Assembly (NCBI GenBank): GCA_965178295.1
Contig: CBCXTT010000002.1
Location: 298,062-362,061, forward strand
Reading direction: 5' to 3'
Source: CBCXTT01 sp965178295
GTDB taxonomy: Bacteria; Pseudomonadota; Alphaproteobacteria; UBA7879
Length of the DNA: 64,000 nucleotides
Within the stretch, counting starts at the first letter, position 1. Each line of letters begins with the position of its first letter. The position numbers were made by a program, and so were the translations under genes. The notes below the pieces were generated by a model, which worked only from the letters and a program-made list of their open reading frames with translations, was not told the DNA's origin and searched no databases. Positions 18,396 to 28,075 of the stretch are shown here, piece after piece.

Positions 18396-21131
18396 TTGAA
18401 GTTGACGCATAATACGTTCATGTCATTTTTTCTTACCTGTTTCTGCATGTTGTGTGTGGCGTTTCCGTCTAAGGCTGATTACACATCAGTGCGCAGTGCG
18501 CAGGTATTGGGCAATTCTCAATTGACCAAAGTGGTGATAGACCTTAGCAAAAAAGCAAATATTCAACCCCTATTGCAAGACGATAAGATTATTGTGGATT
18601 TACCTGAAGATGTTGTATGGGATGCAAAAACATCCTTGGAAGAAGGGGTGGGGCGTGTAGAGGATTACACAATTCAAAGGGGTGAGCTAGAAATTATGTT
18701 AGTCCCAAAAACTGCTATAAATTCTGTGAGATATACGACAGATAATGGCGGATATCAAATGCATGTAGATCTGGTATCTAGTGATACCGCTAAAACAGCA
18801 CAAACAATCATACATAAATCCGCCGGACAACCAGAAAACGGTAAGGTTATCGTGCGCAATATCCGTATTGGCAAGAAGAATGCTGCAGAAACTCGGATTG
18901 TTTTTGATCTTTATGATGCACAAAATTTTAATGCCAATATTATCGATAATGCACTGATTGTAACCCCAAAGTCAGATGCTGCCTCGGGTGAGAGTTTTTA
19001 CTTAGGGAACTTGGATAATAAATTTCCTATAGGATTGTTGGAGAGTATGGAGATTGGTCGGTTTAATGGCACACAGCAACTCCAGGCAACATTGAAGCCA
19101 GACGTATCTATTAGTAAATCTTTTTTAATTGAGGGCAATAATCCACGCTTTGTGGTGGATCTCGTATCTGATGAGGGCGCGCAAAAACTTGATAAGATTC
19201 CCTCAGCGACCGCTGCATCCGAAGAAACTATTGTGCATAATTTTTTGAAAAAAGCGGAAGTGTCTTCTGAAGTTGCGCGTAACGCAACCCCTAATTTGAT
19301 CGTTTTAGAAAAGCATAAAGCTATTGCAGAAGAAGATCCACTTTTACCCCTGCCTGGTGGCGCACAAGAGGTGAAACGATTGCGTATTGATCAACAGCAT
19401 GACGTGACCAGCATTGTTTTGGAGCTTCGGTATCAGGAACATTTTAAAGTAACGGAAAATGAATATGCTCGACAGGTAATGATCGAGCTACCGAAGACGG
19501 ATTGGCATCATGTGCCCGTGCACGAAGCGCATCATACCGATGTAGAGCATTATTTTGTTGATCAGTCTCACCCGAGGATGACAGTTTTGGTTTTGCGTGT
19601 GAAAGAAGGTGTTATAGTTCTGGATCGTGATGTGCATACGCACCATGGAAAAGCAGCATTCTCTGTTGAGCTTGGCCATGATCGATACGGGGGCGTGCAT
19701 TGGGGGCATGGTACCGATGAACACTGGGGGCGTGATCATGTGATGCATCGTGATGAGCCTGAAGCGGGACAGAATCTTGCACACGTCAAACCAACGCTGC
19801 TACACAATGAGGAAAAAACAGTGGGGCAAGTAAAGACGTTTTCTTTTGAAACACTGAAACCAACCTATGATCCCAAAGATCTATTTGAAGCAGGTAATGC
19901 GCCGTTTGCCGATGTGACAACGGGTATTTATGTGGGTGTGATGGCTGGGTTGGGGGAGGGCCGTATTTCGGATACATATACCCAGTCTAGTGGCAATCTG
20001 TTTGGGTATAAAAATCATTTTTTTGGATCGGATGGCGGTATATATGCAGGGTATGGCCATGGATTTGATCGTTTTTATATAGGCGGTGAAGCATTTTTCC
20101 GTTACATGACTGAATCGACCCAAATATCTCTGTATAAAGATGGGCAAACCAAACGACATGAAGACCAGGCACATTACCACTATGGCCTAGCATTGCGATT
20201 AGGAGCATATATCTCTCCAGAATCCTTGTTTTATGGTAAAATTGGTGCTTCTGGTATGACTATTAGGCATAAGCCAAATGCTGCTGCAGATGGTCAGATA
20301 GGGCTTCTTAGACGCTTTAACCATAACACGGCTGGAACATTCTATGGCGTGGGTATTGAGACACAGTTGTCAAATCATATAAGCGCGCGTTTTGAGGCGA
20401 TGCACACAGATTGCCAGCACTATGTAAAGAAGGTAGGGGGCAACGTGTCGCGCTATGCCCCACAGCTGAATCAGGTAAGTTTGGGTGTAACCTATAAATT
20501 GAATGCAAGTTATGGCCCAAGTAGCCAAGAAGGCATTGGTATTATTCCCACAGGTTTATATGCAGGCTCTGGTATTGATTGTGCTGCTTTTTCTGTGTAC
20601 CAGCGCATCGAGGCAGAAGATGGGAGCATTTTCAAGCTTCGTGGTGCTGCGCTTACGCCTGCGTGGGATTTTTACACCGGGTATGGTGTGCAGTACGGTC
20701 AATTCTATTATGGCCTTGAGGCGATGGCATCTCTTGGGAACTCTTACGTGCGGGAAAGTGCAAAATATGGCGATGGTACGATGAATATTTCGAACAAGCG
20801 TTTTTCGACTTATGGTCTCTATTTTAGACCAGGATATGGATTTGGCCATGGTAATCTTGTTTACTTGAAACTTGGCGGTGTGATGAGTCGATTAAAACGC
20901 ACTACGACAGGGGCGAGTCCGCTTTCCATTAGCAAGGAGGAGTTTTCTAAAGCAAAACTAGGATATGCCGTTGGCGGCGGTCTTGAAGCCTTTGTTACAG
21001 ATAATATTAGCGTGCGCGGGGAGTATGTCGTCGATTTTTATAACATGAACTCTAATAGCACAGCAACACGTTCTGAAGAGTTGAAAATATTTAACAATAA
21101 ATTTCAAATTGGTGTAACCTATACGCTGTAA
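18396..21131 (+). CDS. Composite outer-membrane protein: AMIN-like repeats, His-rich linker, two tandem beta-barrels
   Basis: A 911-residue exported protein with a signal peptide (about residues 1-27). Three AMIN-like modules follow (about 30-128, 150-258, 322-425), with repeated patterns such as LTKVVIDLSKK, ETRIVFDLYDAQ and VTSIVLELRYQ. A His-rich stretch (about 370-470, roughly 18 His) leads into two barrel-like domains of about 200 residues each (about 503-702 and 716-911). Both barrels show alternating aromatic strands with GxYxG/YGxG patterns and finish in similar closing strands (QVSLGVTYKL and FQIGVTYTL), suggesting an internal duplication. AMIN domains bind peptidoglycan, so it may link murein and outer membrane. 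It lies 43 bp upstream of tolQ. Start is TTG at 18396, or ATG at 18420. No named family recognised for the whole. Confidence 0.75.
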   Translation: MKLTHNTFMSFFLTCFCMLCVAFPSKADYTSVRSAQVLGNSQLTKVVIDLSKKANIQPLLQDDKIIVDLPEDVVWDAKTSLEEGVGRVEDYTIQRGELEIMLVPKTAINSVRYTTDNGGYQMHVDLVSSDTAKTAQTIIHKSAGQPENGKVIVRNIRIGKKNAAETRIVFDLYDAQNFNANIIDNALIVTPKSDAASGESFYLGNLDNKFPIGLLESMEIGRFNGTQQLQATLKPDVSISKSFLIEGNNPRFVVDLVSDEGAQKLDKIPSATAASEETIVHNFLKKAEVSSEVARNATPNLIVLEKHKAIAEEDPLLPLPGGAQEVKRLRIDQQHDVTSIVLELRYQEHFKVTENEYARQVMIELPKTDWHHVPVHEAHHTDVEHYFVDQSHPRMTVLVLRVKEGVIVLDRDVHTHHGKAAFSVELGHDRYGGVHWGHGTDEHWGRDHVMHRDEPEAGQNLAHVKPTLLHNEEKTVGQVKTFSFETLKPTYDPKDLFEAGNAPFADVTTGIYVGVMAGLGEGRISDTYTQSSGNLFGYKNHFFGSDGGIYAGYGHGFDRFYIGGEAFFRYMTESTQISLYKDGQTKRHEDQAHYHYGLALRLGAYISPESLFYGKIGASGMTIRHKPNAAADGQIGLLRRFNHNTAGTFYGVGIETQLSNHISARFEAMHTDCQHYVKKVGGNVSRYAPQLNQVSLGVTYKLNASYGPSSQEGIGIIPTGLYAGSGIDCAAFSVYQRIEAEDGSIFKLRGAALTPAWDFYTGYGVQYGQFYYGLEAMASLGNSYVRESAKYGDGTMNISNKRFSTYGLYFRPGYGFGHGNLVYLKLGGVMSRLKRTTTGASPLSISKEEFSKAKLGYAVGGGLEAFVTDNISVRGEYVVDFYNMNSNSTATRSEELKIFNNKFQIGVTYTL

Positions 21132-21174
21132 TTTTCGTAAAATTTGATCGATCAAAAGGAAGGGGTACATTATA

Positions 21175-21870
21175 ATGGATACCAGTTCAGGCCATGTGGT
21201 TGTGACAACAGTAGCGCATGGTCAATCTACGTCTGTTTCGGATTTGTTTTTAGGAGCGGATCCTATTGTTCAATTTATTCTTATTGGGCTGTTGACAGCA
21301 TCAATTTGGTCTTGGGCAATTATTGTTTCCAAGTGGTGGGTATTATGGAAACTTCAAAAAATAACCAAGGCATTTGAATCTAACTTTTGGAGAGCACAAT
21401 CTATTAGTGCCGCTTTTGATCCTACTCAAGATAAACATCCCGTAGAGCGTCTGGCATTGATAGCAATTGAGACATGGGAAGCATTTCCAGAGAAAAACAA
21501 TACAACCGCACGAGTGGCTTACGTGGATCGTTCTGTCGCTAGTGTTTTTTACAAAACAGAATGCCGTCTTAGAAAACATTTAGGCTTTCTATCAACGCTT
21601 GGGGCCACAGGTTTGCTCATAGGGCTTTTTGGGACTGTTTGGGGTATTATGCACAGTTTTCAATCAATCGCCTTTGAAAAAAATACAAGCTTAGCGGTGA
21701 TAGCCCCCGGCATTGCGGAAGCACTGTTTGCGACATCTTTGGGACTTGTAGCGGCAGTGCCTGCTATGATTGGATATAATCGTTTGTCAGCGAGAATTTC
21801 TGCTTTTCTAGCGCACCTAGAGCAATTTTTAGATCAAATTGTTTTAGCACTTGAAAAGAACAAAAGGTAG
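21175..21870 (+). CDS. tolQ: Tol-Pal system inner-membrane proton-channel subunit TolQ
   Basis: A 231-residue MotA/TolQ/ExbB-family protein with three TM helices (about 35-57, 140-162, 172-195). The second and third contain the conserved LGFLSTLGATGLLIGLFGTV and GIAEALFATSLGLVAAVPA patterns that line the proton path. With TolR it harvests the proton motive force to drive TolA. A strong AAGGAAGGGG ribosome site lies upstream. It heads tolQRAB, with tolR 7 bp downstream. Confidence 0.96.
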   Translation: MDTSSGHVVVTTVAHGQSTSVSDLFLGADPIVQFILIGLLTASIWSWAIIVSKWWVLWKLQKITKAFESNFWRAQSISAAFDPTQDKHPVERLALIAIETWEAFPEKNNTTARVAYVDRSVASVFYKTECRLRKHLGFLSTLGATGLLIGLFGTVWGIMHSFQSIAFEKNTSLAVIAPGIAEALFATSLGLVAAVPAMIGYNRLSARISAFLAHLEQFLDQIVLALEKNKR

Positions 21871-21877
21871 GTGACAG

Positions 21878-22327
21878 ATGGCACGGTTTCAATCACGTTA
21901 TCATATTGATAAATCTGGTTTTTATCAGATTAATGTAACGCCATTAGTGGATGTCATGTTGGTGCTGTTAATTGTGTTTATGGCAACAGCACCTATGATG
22001 ACAACGGGGGTGGCTCTCGATTTGCCAAAAACGGATGCAGCTTCTTTGCGTGATGCAACGGAGCCCCTTGTGATTTCTGTAAATCAAGCGGGTGTTTTAT
22101 TTATTCAGGAGACAGAAATAGCTTCAGGCGAGCTTGTAGAAAAGCTTACAAACATTGCTCGCAATAATTTCGATGCAGAGGTTTATATTCGTGGAGATGC
22201 GCAGCTTAATTATGGCACGGTTATGGAGATAATGGGGCGTGTGAATGCCGCTGGATTTCATAAGATGACGTTAGTAACGGAGGCTGGCGCACTGGCACAC
22301 AAAGCGCAGAAGAAGCGTAAAAAATAG
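21878..22327 (+). CDS. tolR: Tol-Pal system proton-channel subunit TolR
   Basis: A 149-residue ExbD/TolR-family protein with one TM helix (about residues 22-45) carrying the proton-relay Asp in the VTPLVDVMLVLLIVFM motif, then a periplasmic domain. It forms the stator with TolQ and binds peptidoglycan. Length is normal. Confidence 0.96.
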   Translation: MARFQSRYHIDKSGFYQINVTPLVDVMLVLLIVFMATAPMMTTGVALDLPKTDAASLRDATEPLVISVNQAGVLFIQETEIASGELVEKLTNIARNNFDAEVYIRGDAQLNYGTVMEIMGRVNAAGFHKMTLVTEAGALAHKAQKKRKK

Positions 22328-22346
22328 CCGAGAAAGTACACATTAG

Positions 22347-23141
22347 ATGAATCATTTAGCATTGATTGTTTCTGTTACATTTCATTTGCTCATTTTTCTT
22401 CTTTTAACTAATTCATTTTTTCACAGTAAAACCCCAAAAGCGTTGCCTCAACCTATCTCGGTTAAAGTTTTGCCTATTGCGCAAAAGACAAATTTACCGC
22501 ACGCAGCACAGAAGAGAAAAGTGGTTATTCCAAGGCATACAAAAGATATGAAAGCCCACAGAAAGCTGAAACAAGATCCTACCAGCCCTGAGCTACCTGT
22601 AGACAAAGCGTTGATGCATACAAAGGAATCGCTTAAGAAGACAATACCTAAAAAAAATATTCCATCTCAATCTAGGCGTAAGGATGAGAAGATATCCCCA
22701 AAAAAAACTGTGCTAGATGATGATTTTCTAGCTGTGCTTAAAACATTAGATAAAATACCGGATAAGTCTGTAGACAAACTAGCGAAAGCGGATTCAGCAC
22801 GGCATGTACCCAAGACTATCGAAGAGATCTTGAGTGTTTCTGAAGTTAATGCCTTGCGGCAACAACTGCGTCAGTGCTGGATTGTGCCTCCAGGGGCACA
22901 AGATACCCGAGAATTTTCTTTTGATGCTGTCGTGTATATGGGCCCGGATGCAATAGCCTCTAAAGTTAAGATCTCAGATAATACATACTACGCCAAAAAC
23001 CCATATTATAGATTGGCCAAAGATGCTGTTGAACGGGCTTTCTCCCACCCAGATTGCATGCCACTGAAACTTCCTAAAGGAAAGTTTGAGCAGTGGCGTA
23101 TTTTAAAGATAACATTTGATCCACGGGAGATGTTTGAATGA
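22347..23141 (+). CDS. tolA: Tol-Pal system protein TolA (energy transducer)
   Basis: A 264-residue TonB/TolA-type protein. The N-terminal TM helix (about residues 5-24, HLLIFLLLTNSFF) is followed by a Lys/Pro-rich spacer (about 30-150) and a C-terminal globular domain (about 165-262) with LRQQLRQCWIVPPGAQDT, a typical TolA/TonB C-terminal sequence. It spans the periplasm and contacts TolB and Pal. The stop overlaps the tolB start by 4 bp. Confidence 0.92.
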   Translation: MNHLALIVSVTFHLLIFLLLTNSFFHSKTPKALPQPISVKVLPIAQKTNLPHAAQKRKVVIPRHTKDMKAHRKLKQDPTSPELPVDKALMHTKESLKKTIPKKNIPSQSRRKDEKISPKKTVLDDDFLAVLKTLDKIPDKSVDKLAKADSARHVPKTIEEILSVSEVNALRQQLRQCWIVPPGAQDTREFSFDAVVYMGPDAIASKVKISDNTYYAKNPYYRLAKDAVERAFSHPDCMPLKLPKGKFEQWRILKITFDPREMFE

Positions 23142-24457
23142 GATATGTATTATTGATAATGATGTATTCTCTTCTTGCCCGGTCAGAACTCTCTTTAACG
23201 GTTTCAGAGGGGAACGTACTCCCTATATCCGTTGCGCTTGTTCCCTTTACAAGTGCAGACTCTGGCCTATGCCCCCTGGCGGACAATATTGCCCGTGTGG
23301 CAAAAGAAAATTTAGAAAGCACGGGCTTATTTCAATTCATTTCAGAAAAATCATTGATTCAACAAGACCTTAATATTAGTATCTTGCCTCGTTTTTCTGA
23401 TTGGCGTTTGCTAAAATCACAAGTGCTTATTTATGGTACAGTTGAGATTCAGGGGGAAATGATCAAGGTGCGCTATCGTGTGTGGGATGTATTTATGGAA
23501 AAAATACTTATCACAGAGACACTAGAGAGTACCACAACTTTCTGGAGGCGCTTGTCCCATCTAATATCTGATGCAATTTATACAAAACTTTCTGGAGAAA
23601 AAGGGTATTTTGACACGCGTATCGTTTATATTGCAGAGCAGACAGTGCCAGATAAGAAACGTGTACATCGTCGCGAGAAAAGACTTGCCATTATGGATCA
23701 GGACGGTGAGAATCATAAATATTTAACTGATGGACAGCACATTGTTCTTACACCGCGGTTTTCACCAACGACACAAAAGATCGCGTATTTATCATATGAG
23801 GCTAGCATACCTAAAGTGTATGTGCTGGATTTAGAGACAGGTGCACAAGAGCTTGTGGGAAAATTTCCCGGCATGACGTTTGCGCCACGATTTTCTCCAG
23901 ATGGAAGAAAAATAATTATGAGCCAGGCACTCAGTGGTAAATCAGATATTTATACAATGGATTTAGACACACGTCTTGTAAAGCGTCTTACCCACGGGAG
24001 CTCTATAGATACCTCTCCTTGTTACAGCCCAGACGGCGAGAAAATAACATTGAACTCAGACAGAGGTGGATCAAAACAAATCTACATAATGGATAGTGAT
24101 GGGCGCAACCCTAAACGTATTAGTTTTGGTGGAGGTGTGTATTCAACGCCTGTTTGGTCCCCTAGAGGAGATTGGATTGCATTTACCAAAACACAAGATG
24201 GCGAATTTTATATTGGTGTGATGCGGCCAAATGGATCTGGGGAGCGGTTGATTGCTACAGGATTCATTGTAGAGGGCCCAACATGGACACCAAATGGGCG
24301 GATTATTGCTTTTACACGACAGCAGAAAGCAAAACCGGGAATGCATGGTGTGTCTAAAAATTATGCTATTGATCTTACGGGTGATAATGAGCACGTGATT
24401 CAAACACCGGGTGAAGGGTCAGACCCTGCCTGGTCTCCGCTCTTGCCAACGGCATAA
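23138..24457 (+). CDS. tolB: Tol-Pal system beta-propeller protein TolB
   Basis: A 439-residue periplasmic protein with an N-terminal signal (about 1-18), the TolB N-domain with IAVVPF-like ISVALVPFTSADSG (about 28-41), and a PD40 beta-propeller of six blades from about residue 170, with repeats such as RFSPDGRKIIMSQ, CYSPDGEKITLNS and WSPRGDWIAFTK. It couples TolA to Pal during outer-membrane constriction. pal and the TPR gene ybgF normally follow; here a convergent symporter gene begins 6 bp later, so pal is not in this operon. Confidence 0.96.
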   Translation: MRYVLLIMMYSLLARSELSLTVSEGNVLPISVALVPFTSADSGLCPLADNIARVAKENLESTGLFQFISEKSLIQQDLNISILPRFSDWRLLKSQVLIYGTVEIQGEMIKVRYRVWDVFMEKILITETLESTTTFWRRLSHLISDAIYTKLSGEKGYFDTRIVYIAEQTVPDKKRVHRREKRLAIMDQDGENHKYLTDGQHIVLTPRFSPTTQKIAYLSYEASIPKVYVLDLETGAQELVGKFPGMTFAPRFSPDGRKIIMSQALSGKSDIYTMDLDTRLVKRLTHGSSIDTSPCYSPDGEKITLNSDRGGSKQIYIMDSDGRNPKRISFGGGVYSTPVWSPRGDWIAFTKTQDGEFYIGVMRPNGSGERLIATGFIVEGPTWTPNGRIIAFTRQQKAKPGMHGVSKNYAIDLTGDNEHVIQTPGEGSDPAWSPLLPTA

Positions 24458-24463
24458 AAAAAA

Positions 24464-25801
24464 TTATGTCAGGGCCTGTCGTTTAGTGTAAAAAAACATG
24501 AAAAGATAGGCCAATATTGACAGAAGTAGCACATGCAGATCCCAGGAAACAGATAAATATGTTTCAATAAAAAATCCAACAATCCCCACGCCCATAGCGC
24601 TGTAGGCTGCATAGCGTGATGGACGTTTGAGATAAAGACCAAAAATTATAGGCACTAAAAGACTGAAAATGCTGACTTTATACGCCATGATCATTAAAGA
24701 AATTATGTCATGCACATAAAATGCTATCCAGAGCGCAGAAAAACCGATAAGGAATGTCAGAATACGCACCGTATTAAGTTTAAATTTCAAACCCAGGGCG
24801 GGTAAAATGTCATAGGCAAAATTGAGGCTTATGGCACACACGAGCGAATCAGTTGTCGAGAGTATCGCCATCAAAATGGCGACGGCAAATAAGCTAGAAA
24901 TCATGGGGTTAGTTTGGCTTATAATGCAAGACATGATAGCACTACCACCATCATCATTGGCTGAAAGGCCAAGATCGAGGCCAACGAGTCCAAGATATAT
25001 TGGAATTAAAGAGAGGAGCATAAGAAGAATACCGGCTACGCATGTCGCAGCACTCAGTGTGCGTGGGGAGATTGCAGCAAAGCATCTTTGACCCATATCT
25101 TGTCCAATGAGTACAAACAACATAGGCATTAACACCCATTCTTGCCAAGGGACTTGTCTAGGGCCCCAGGTAAGATTTGGCATTGTTATGCCTGGTTGCT
25201 GCATGCAATACCCTGCGGTAAATACTAAAATTAAAATGATCACTAAAATTTGTAGTATGTCTGTTTTTACAACGGCTTTCAGGCCTCCATATACTGTATA
25301 GAGGATAGTAGTGCTGCCCAGAGCCACAAAGGAAAGTTTGGACTCTACACCTATAGAGATCATGAATTTCCATGCGGAAATACTGATAGAAATGAGTATG
25401 AGAAAAAGAGAAATAATGGATAAGGATGCGGAAAAAATCCTCAACTTCTTGCTTTTGTAAAACACCAAAAATGTTTCTGGTATACTGCTTACACCAAGTT
25501 TCCTAAACTTCTCACCGACACCAAGAGCAAGTATAAAGAAACCCAGGGCAAGTCCTGATGAATAGCAAAGGGCGCCCAGGCCATAGTTTTTGACAGCTTC
25601 GCCGGCACCGATAATAGCACCGCCACCCATCTGAGTCGCCAGAAAAGTTAATGTGAGGCCAAATAGTGGTAAACGTCGTTTGGCTAGAAAAAAATCATTT
25701 AAATTGTCAACATTTTTGCCCGTTTTCTGTCCAAGCCATAAGGTCCAGATACCTAAAATAACACATACAACAGTAAAAACCATATAATCCATCGGATGCA
25801 A
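24464..25801 (-). CDS. Sodium:solute symporter (SSS family)
   Basis: A 445-residue inner-membrane carrier with about 12-13 TM helices. The N-terminal part shows the SSS pattern NDFFLAKRRLPLFGLTLTFLATQMGGGAII split over residues 34-63 (ATQMGGGAIIGAGEAVKNYG being the signature). The family uses the Na+ gradient to import proline, pantothenate, sugars or other solutes; the substrate cannot be assigned. A Ser/Thr-rich helix (ILSTTDSLVCAISLNFAYDI) is also typical. Isolated, convergent with tolB. Confidence 0.9.
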   Translation of the reverse strand: MHPMDYMVFTVVCVILGIWTLWLGQKTGKNVDNLNDFFLAKRRLPLFGLTLTFLATQMGGGAIIGAGEAVKNYGLGALCYSSGLALGFFILALGVGEKFRKLGVSSIPETFLVFYKSKKLRIFSASLSIISLFLILISISISAWKFMISIGVESKLSFVALGSTTILYTVYGGLKAVVKTDILQILVIILILVFTAGYCMQQPGITMPNLTWGPRQVPWQEWVLMPMLFVLIGQDMGQRCFAAISPRTLSAATCVAGILLMLLSLIPIYLGLVGLDLGLSANDDGGSAIMSCIISQTNPMISSLFAVAILMAILSTTDSLVCAISLNFAYDILPALGLKFKLNTVRILTFLIGFSALWIAFYVHDIISLMIMAYKVSIFSLLVPIIFGLYLKRPSRYAAYSAMGVGIVGFFIETYLSVSWDLHVLLLSILAYLFMFFYTKRQALT

Positions 25802-26822
25802 CTCCTAAAAATAGTACATTAAAATTCTGGAACAAATAGGGGGGGGATTAATGGCAATGTCGATGGTGGTGATTTACTATAGAGCAGGCGACATTTTTTG
25901 CAAACACTACTGTGAGATATGCACACATAATTTAGCTCCTAATTAATATCCTATATTTGTCAGAGATACAACCAAAAGTCAATCGTATTCATCAGTGCAT
26001 CTGCAGCATCTATTTTCTACATTTCATTTCTAAATAAAAAAAATAATAAAAATTTTTATTATTTTTTTTATTTATAGATTGATTGCTAGATTATTTATTT
26101 TTATTTTTGAAAATTTATTTTCGGAGATCCACTGGTTATGAAGGTGCGGAGGAAATACAGTCTACAACTGGACAAAGACACGCTTAGATGAGGCCAGAAA
26201 AACTTTTAACATGTCACAGAGTAGGTCTTTGAGGCTCGTGCATGCCGAAAACATTAGTGCATTATCAAAAAAAACGCCTAAAAAATAATTCCCCCACCTA
26301 CACTATGTGAAGTACTCTATTCTATATGCTGCAATTATCTGCTGCATTCCAGTATTTCTACGCTTGAGTTGTGCAGCATTTCTGAGCAGAGGGGACAAAA
26401 GGTACCCGTGCCATATGTAAGAACGTAAAATTTATGAATATATATTAAAATTTATGCATATATGCAATGACATGATGCCCGTGGAACATAAGAATGTATT
26501 GCTCTATTGTAAGACAACATGATACTTAGTCCTGACTAATACCGTTGTGTCATGTAGCTCAAAATAAGCACATTTTCTATGATATCGCATATGACACACA
26601 TCGTATAATTTACCATTTTATTGTCCGGGTATCATTAGGTTGTGCACTGCTCTGCACTGATGAATCAAGAGTCGGTTGCTCTCGTCTCACAGAAAGAGCA
26701 GATTGATTCTGCAGAGGATATAGGCCCTACAATCAATAAAGAACAGGAAGAATTTGAGTGTCTTATGTTTATCATCATTAGATGCTTGATGCGCAGGAGT
26801 GCGTTGTTTTAAAAGTGGTTTG
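25802..26822. other. 1 kb AT-rich gap without a recognisable gene
   Basis: No intact gene. It contains a perfect AT-only palindrome (26031-26074), further A/T tracts to about 26130, and an open plus frame (about 26131-26288) with plausible protein composition (KTRLDEARKTFNMSQSRSL) but no usable start. That frame may be the tail of a lost gene. Confidence 0.4.
26031..26074. repeat. Perfect 44-bp A/T-only palindrome
   Basis: The left half (22 bp, ending TAATAAAAA) is followed with no spacer by its exact reverse complement. There is no G or C in it. It can form a cruciform or a hairpin in either transcript. Confidence 0.9.
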
Positions 26823-26898
26823 TGGTGGGCGTTGAAGGATTCGAACCTTCGACCTACTGATTAAGAGTCAGCTGCTCTACCAACTGAGCTAAACGCCC
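26823..26898 (-). tRNA. tRNA-Lys (anticodon CTT)
   Basis: A 76-nt cloverleaf. The acceptor GGGCGTT pairs with AACGCCC, the anticodon loop is CTCTTAA, and CCA is encoded. Confidence 0.97.
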
Positions 26899-26914
26899 GC
26901 CAAAGCATAATGTT

Positions 26915-26943
26915 CATATATCAGAGCCAATGTCTATTGTCGA
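26915..26943 (-). promoter_or_regulatory. Probable promoter of tRNA-Lys
   Basis: On the minus strand TCGACA (26938-26943), a 17-bp spacer and TATATG (26915-26920) lie 17 bp upstream of the tRNA, in the gap after rodA. Confidence 0.5.
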
Positions 26944-26962
26944 TATATTTTTTCACGACCTT

Positions 26963-28075
26963 TTAATGGTAGCGCTCAAGTCTTAGGTCTTGGTGTAAGT
27001 CAGCATTTAATAAAAATCCAAATCCAATGAGAATAGTTAACATAGCTGTTCCGCCGTATGATATGAGGGGAAGCGGCACACCAACAACTGGAAGCAAACC
27101 TGTGACCATAGCCATGTTAATAAAAACGTAGAAAAAGAAAGATAGAGTGATGCCCGCAGAAACAAGTTTTGAAAAAGTGTTTTGGCATTTAAGGGCAATC
27201 GTACTTCCAATGAGGATGAGCAATAAATACAGGATGATCAATATACTAGCACCAAACAACCCACACTCTTCACAGAGCATGGTAAAAATGAAATCTGTTT
27301 GTTTTTCGGGTAAAAATTGTAAATGACTTTGTGTCCCTTTTAAAAATCCTTTGCCAAAAATTCCCCCAGAGCCAAGTGCTATTTTTGATTGTATGATATG
27401 GTACCCTGCACCCAGGGGGTCACGCTCTGGGTCTAAAAATGTTAAAACACGGTTTTTTTGGTACGTATGCAGTAAAGACCAGGCAACTGGAATTGCGCCT
27501 ATAGACATAATAGCAGCGCCTATAAAATATCTTAATGGAGCACCCACCAAAAAAATAATTGAGACACTTGTGCCAAGGAGTAAAAGGGCAGTACCTAGAT
27601 CCGGTTGTTTTAAAATCAAGAAAAACGGTGCAAAAACCATTAAGAGCGGAACAATGAGAAAGGTCGGGCGTCTGACATCAGTCAAGCTGCTACGGTGGAA
27701 ATAACAAGACAGAGACAGAATAAGGGCGATGCGCATTATTTCTGATGGCTGCACTTTAATGAAGTAAAGGTCAAGCCATCGTTGCGCGCCCATTCCTGTG
27801 TGCCCTGAAATGCACACGCAAATAAGGGAGACAAGGGAGGCACAATAGAGTGTATACGCATATTTAAGCCAGTAACGAACGGGGATCAGAGCAATAGCCA
27901 TCATGAGCAAAAATCCTAAAAAAAAATGCATAATTTGTGGAATTGCCCAGGGATTGAATCCCCCACTTGCACCATAGAGCATAATAAATCCAATACCTGC
28001 AATCAGTATGATGCAAAATAATAACAAAAAATTTAGATGGCGTATGTTTTTGAAAAAATCCTTAGGGAGCATCAT
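26963..28075 (-). CDS. rodA: Rod-shape peptidoglycan glycosyltransferase RodA
   Basis: A 370-residue SEDS-family inner-membrane protein with about ten TM helices. It carries the SEDS signature regions, including QPDLGTALLLLGTSVSIIF (about residues 158-176), GRG-type segment GSGGIFGKG and the C-terminal GLLPVVGVPLPLISYGGTA. RodA polymerises lipid II into glycan strands for side-wall growth with PBP2. It is the last gene of mreB-mreC-mreD-mrdA-rodA, overlapping mrdA by 4 bp. Confidence 0.96.
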   Translation of the reverse strand: MMLPKDFFKNIRHLNFLLLFCIILIAGIGFIMLYGASGGFNPWAIPQIMHFFLGFLLMMAIALIPVRYWLKYAYTLYCASLVSLICVCISGHTGMGAQRWLDLYFIKVQPSEIMRIALILSLSCYFHRSSLTDVRRPTFLIVPLLMVFAPFFLILKQPDLGTALLLLGTSVSIIFLVGAPLRYFIGAAIMSIGAIPVAWSLLHTYQKNRVLTFLDPERDPLGAGYHIIQSKIALGSGGIFGKGFLKGTQSHLQFLPEKQTDFIFTMLCEECGLFGASILIILYLLLILIGSTIALKCQNTFSKLVSAGITLSFFFYVFINMAMVTGLLPVVGVPLPLISYGGTAMLTILIGFGFLLNADLHQDLRLERYH

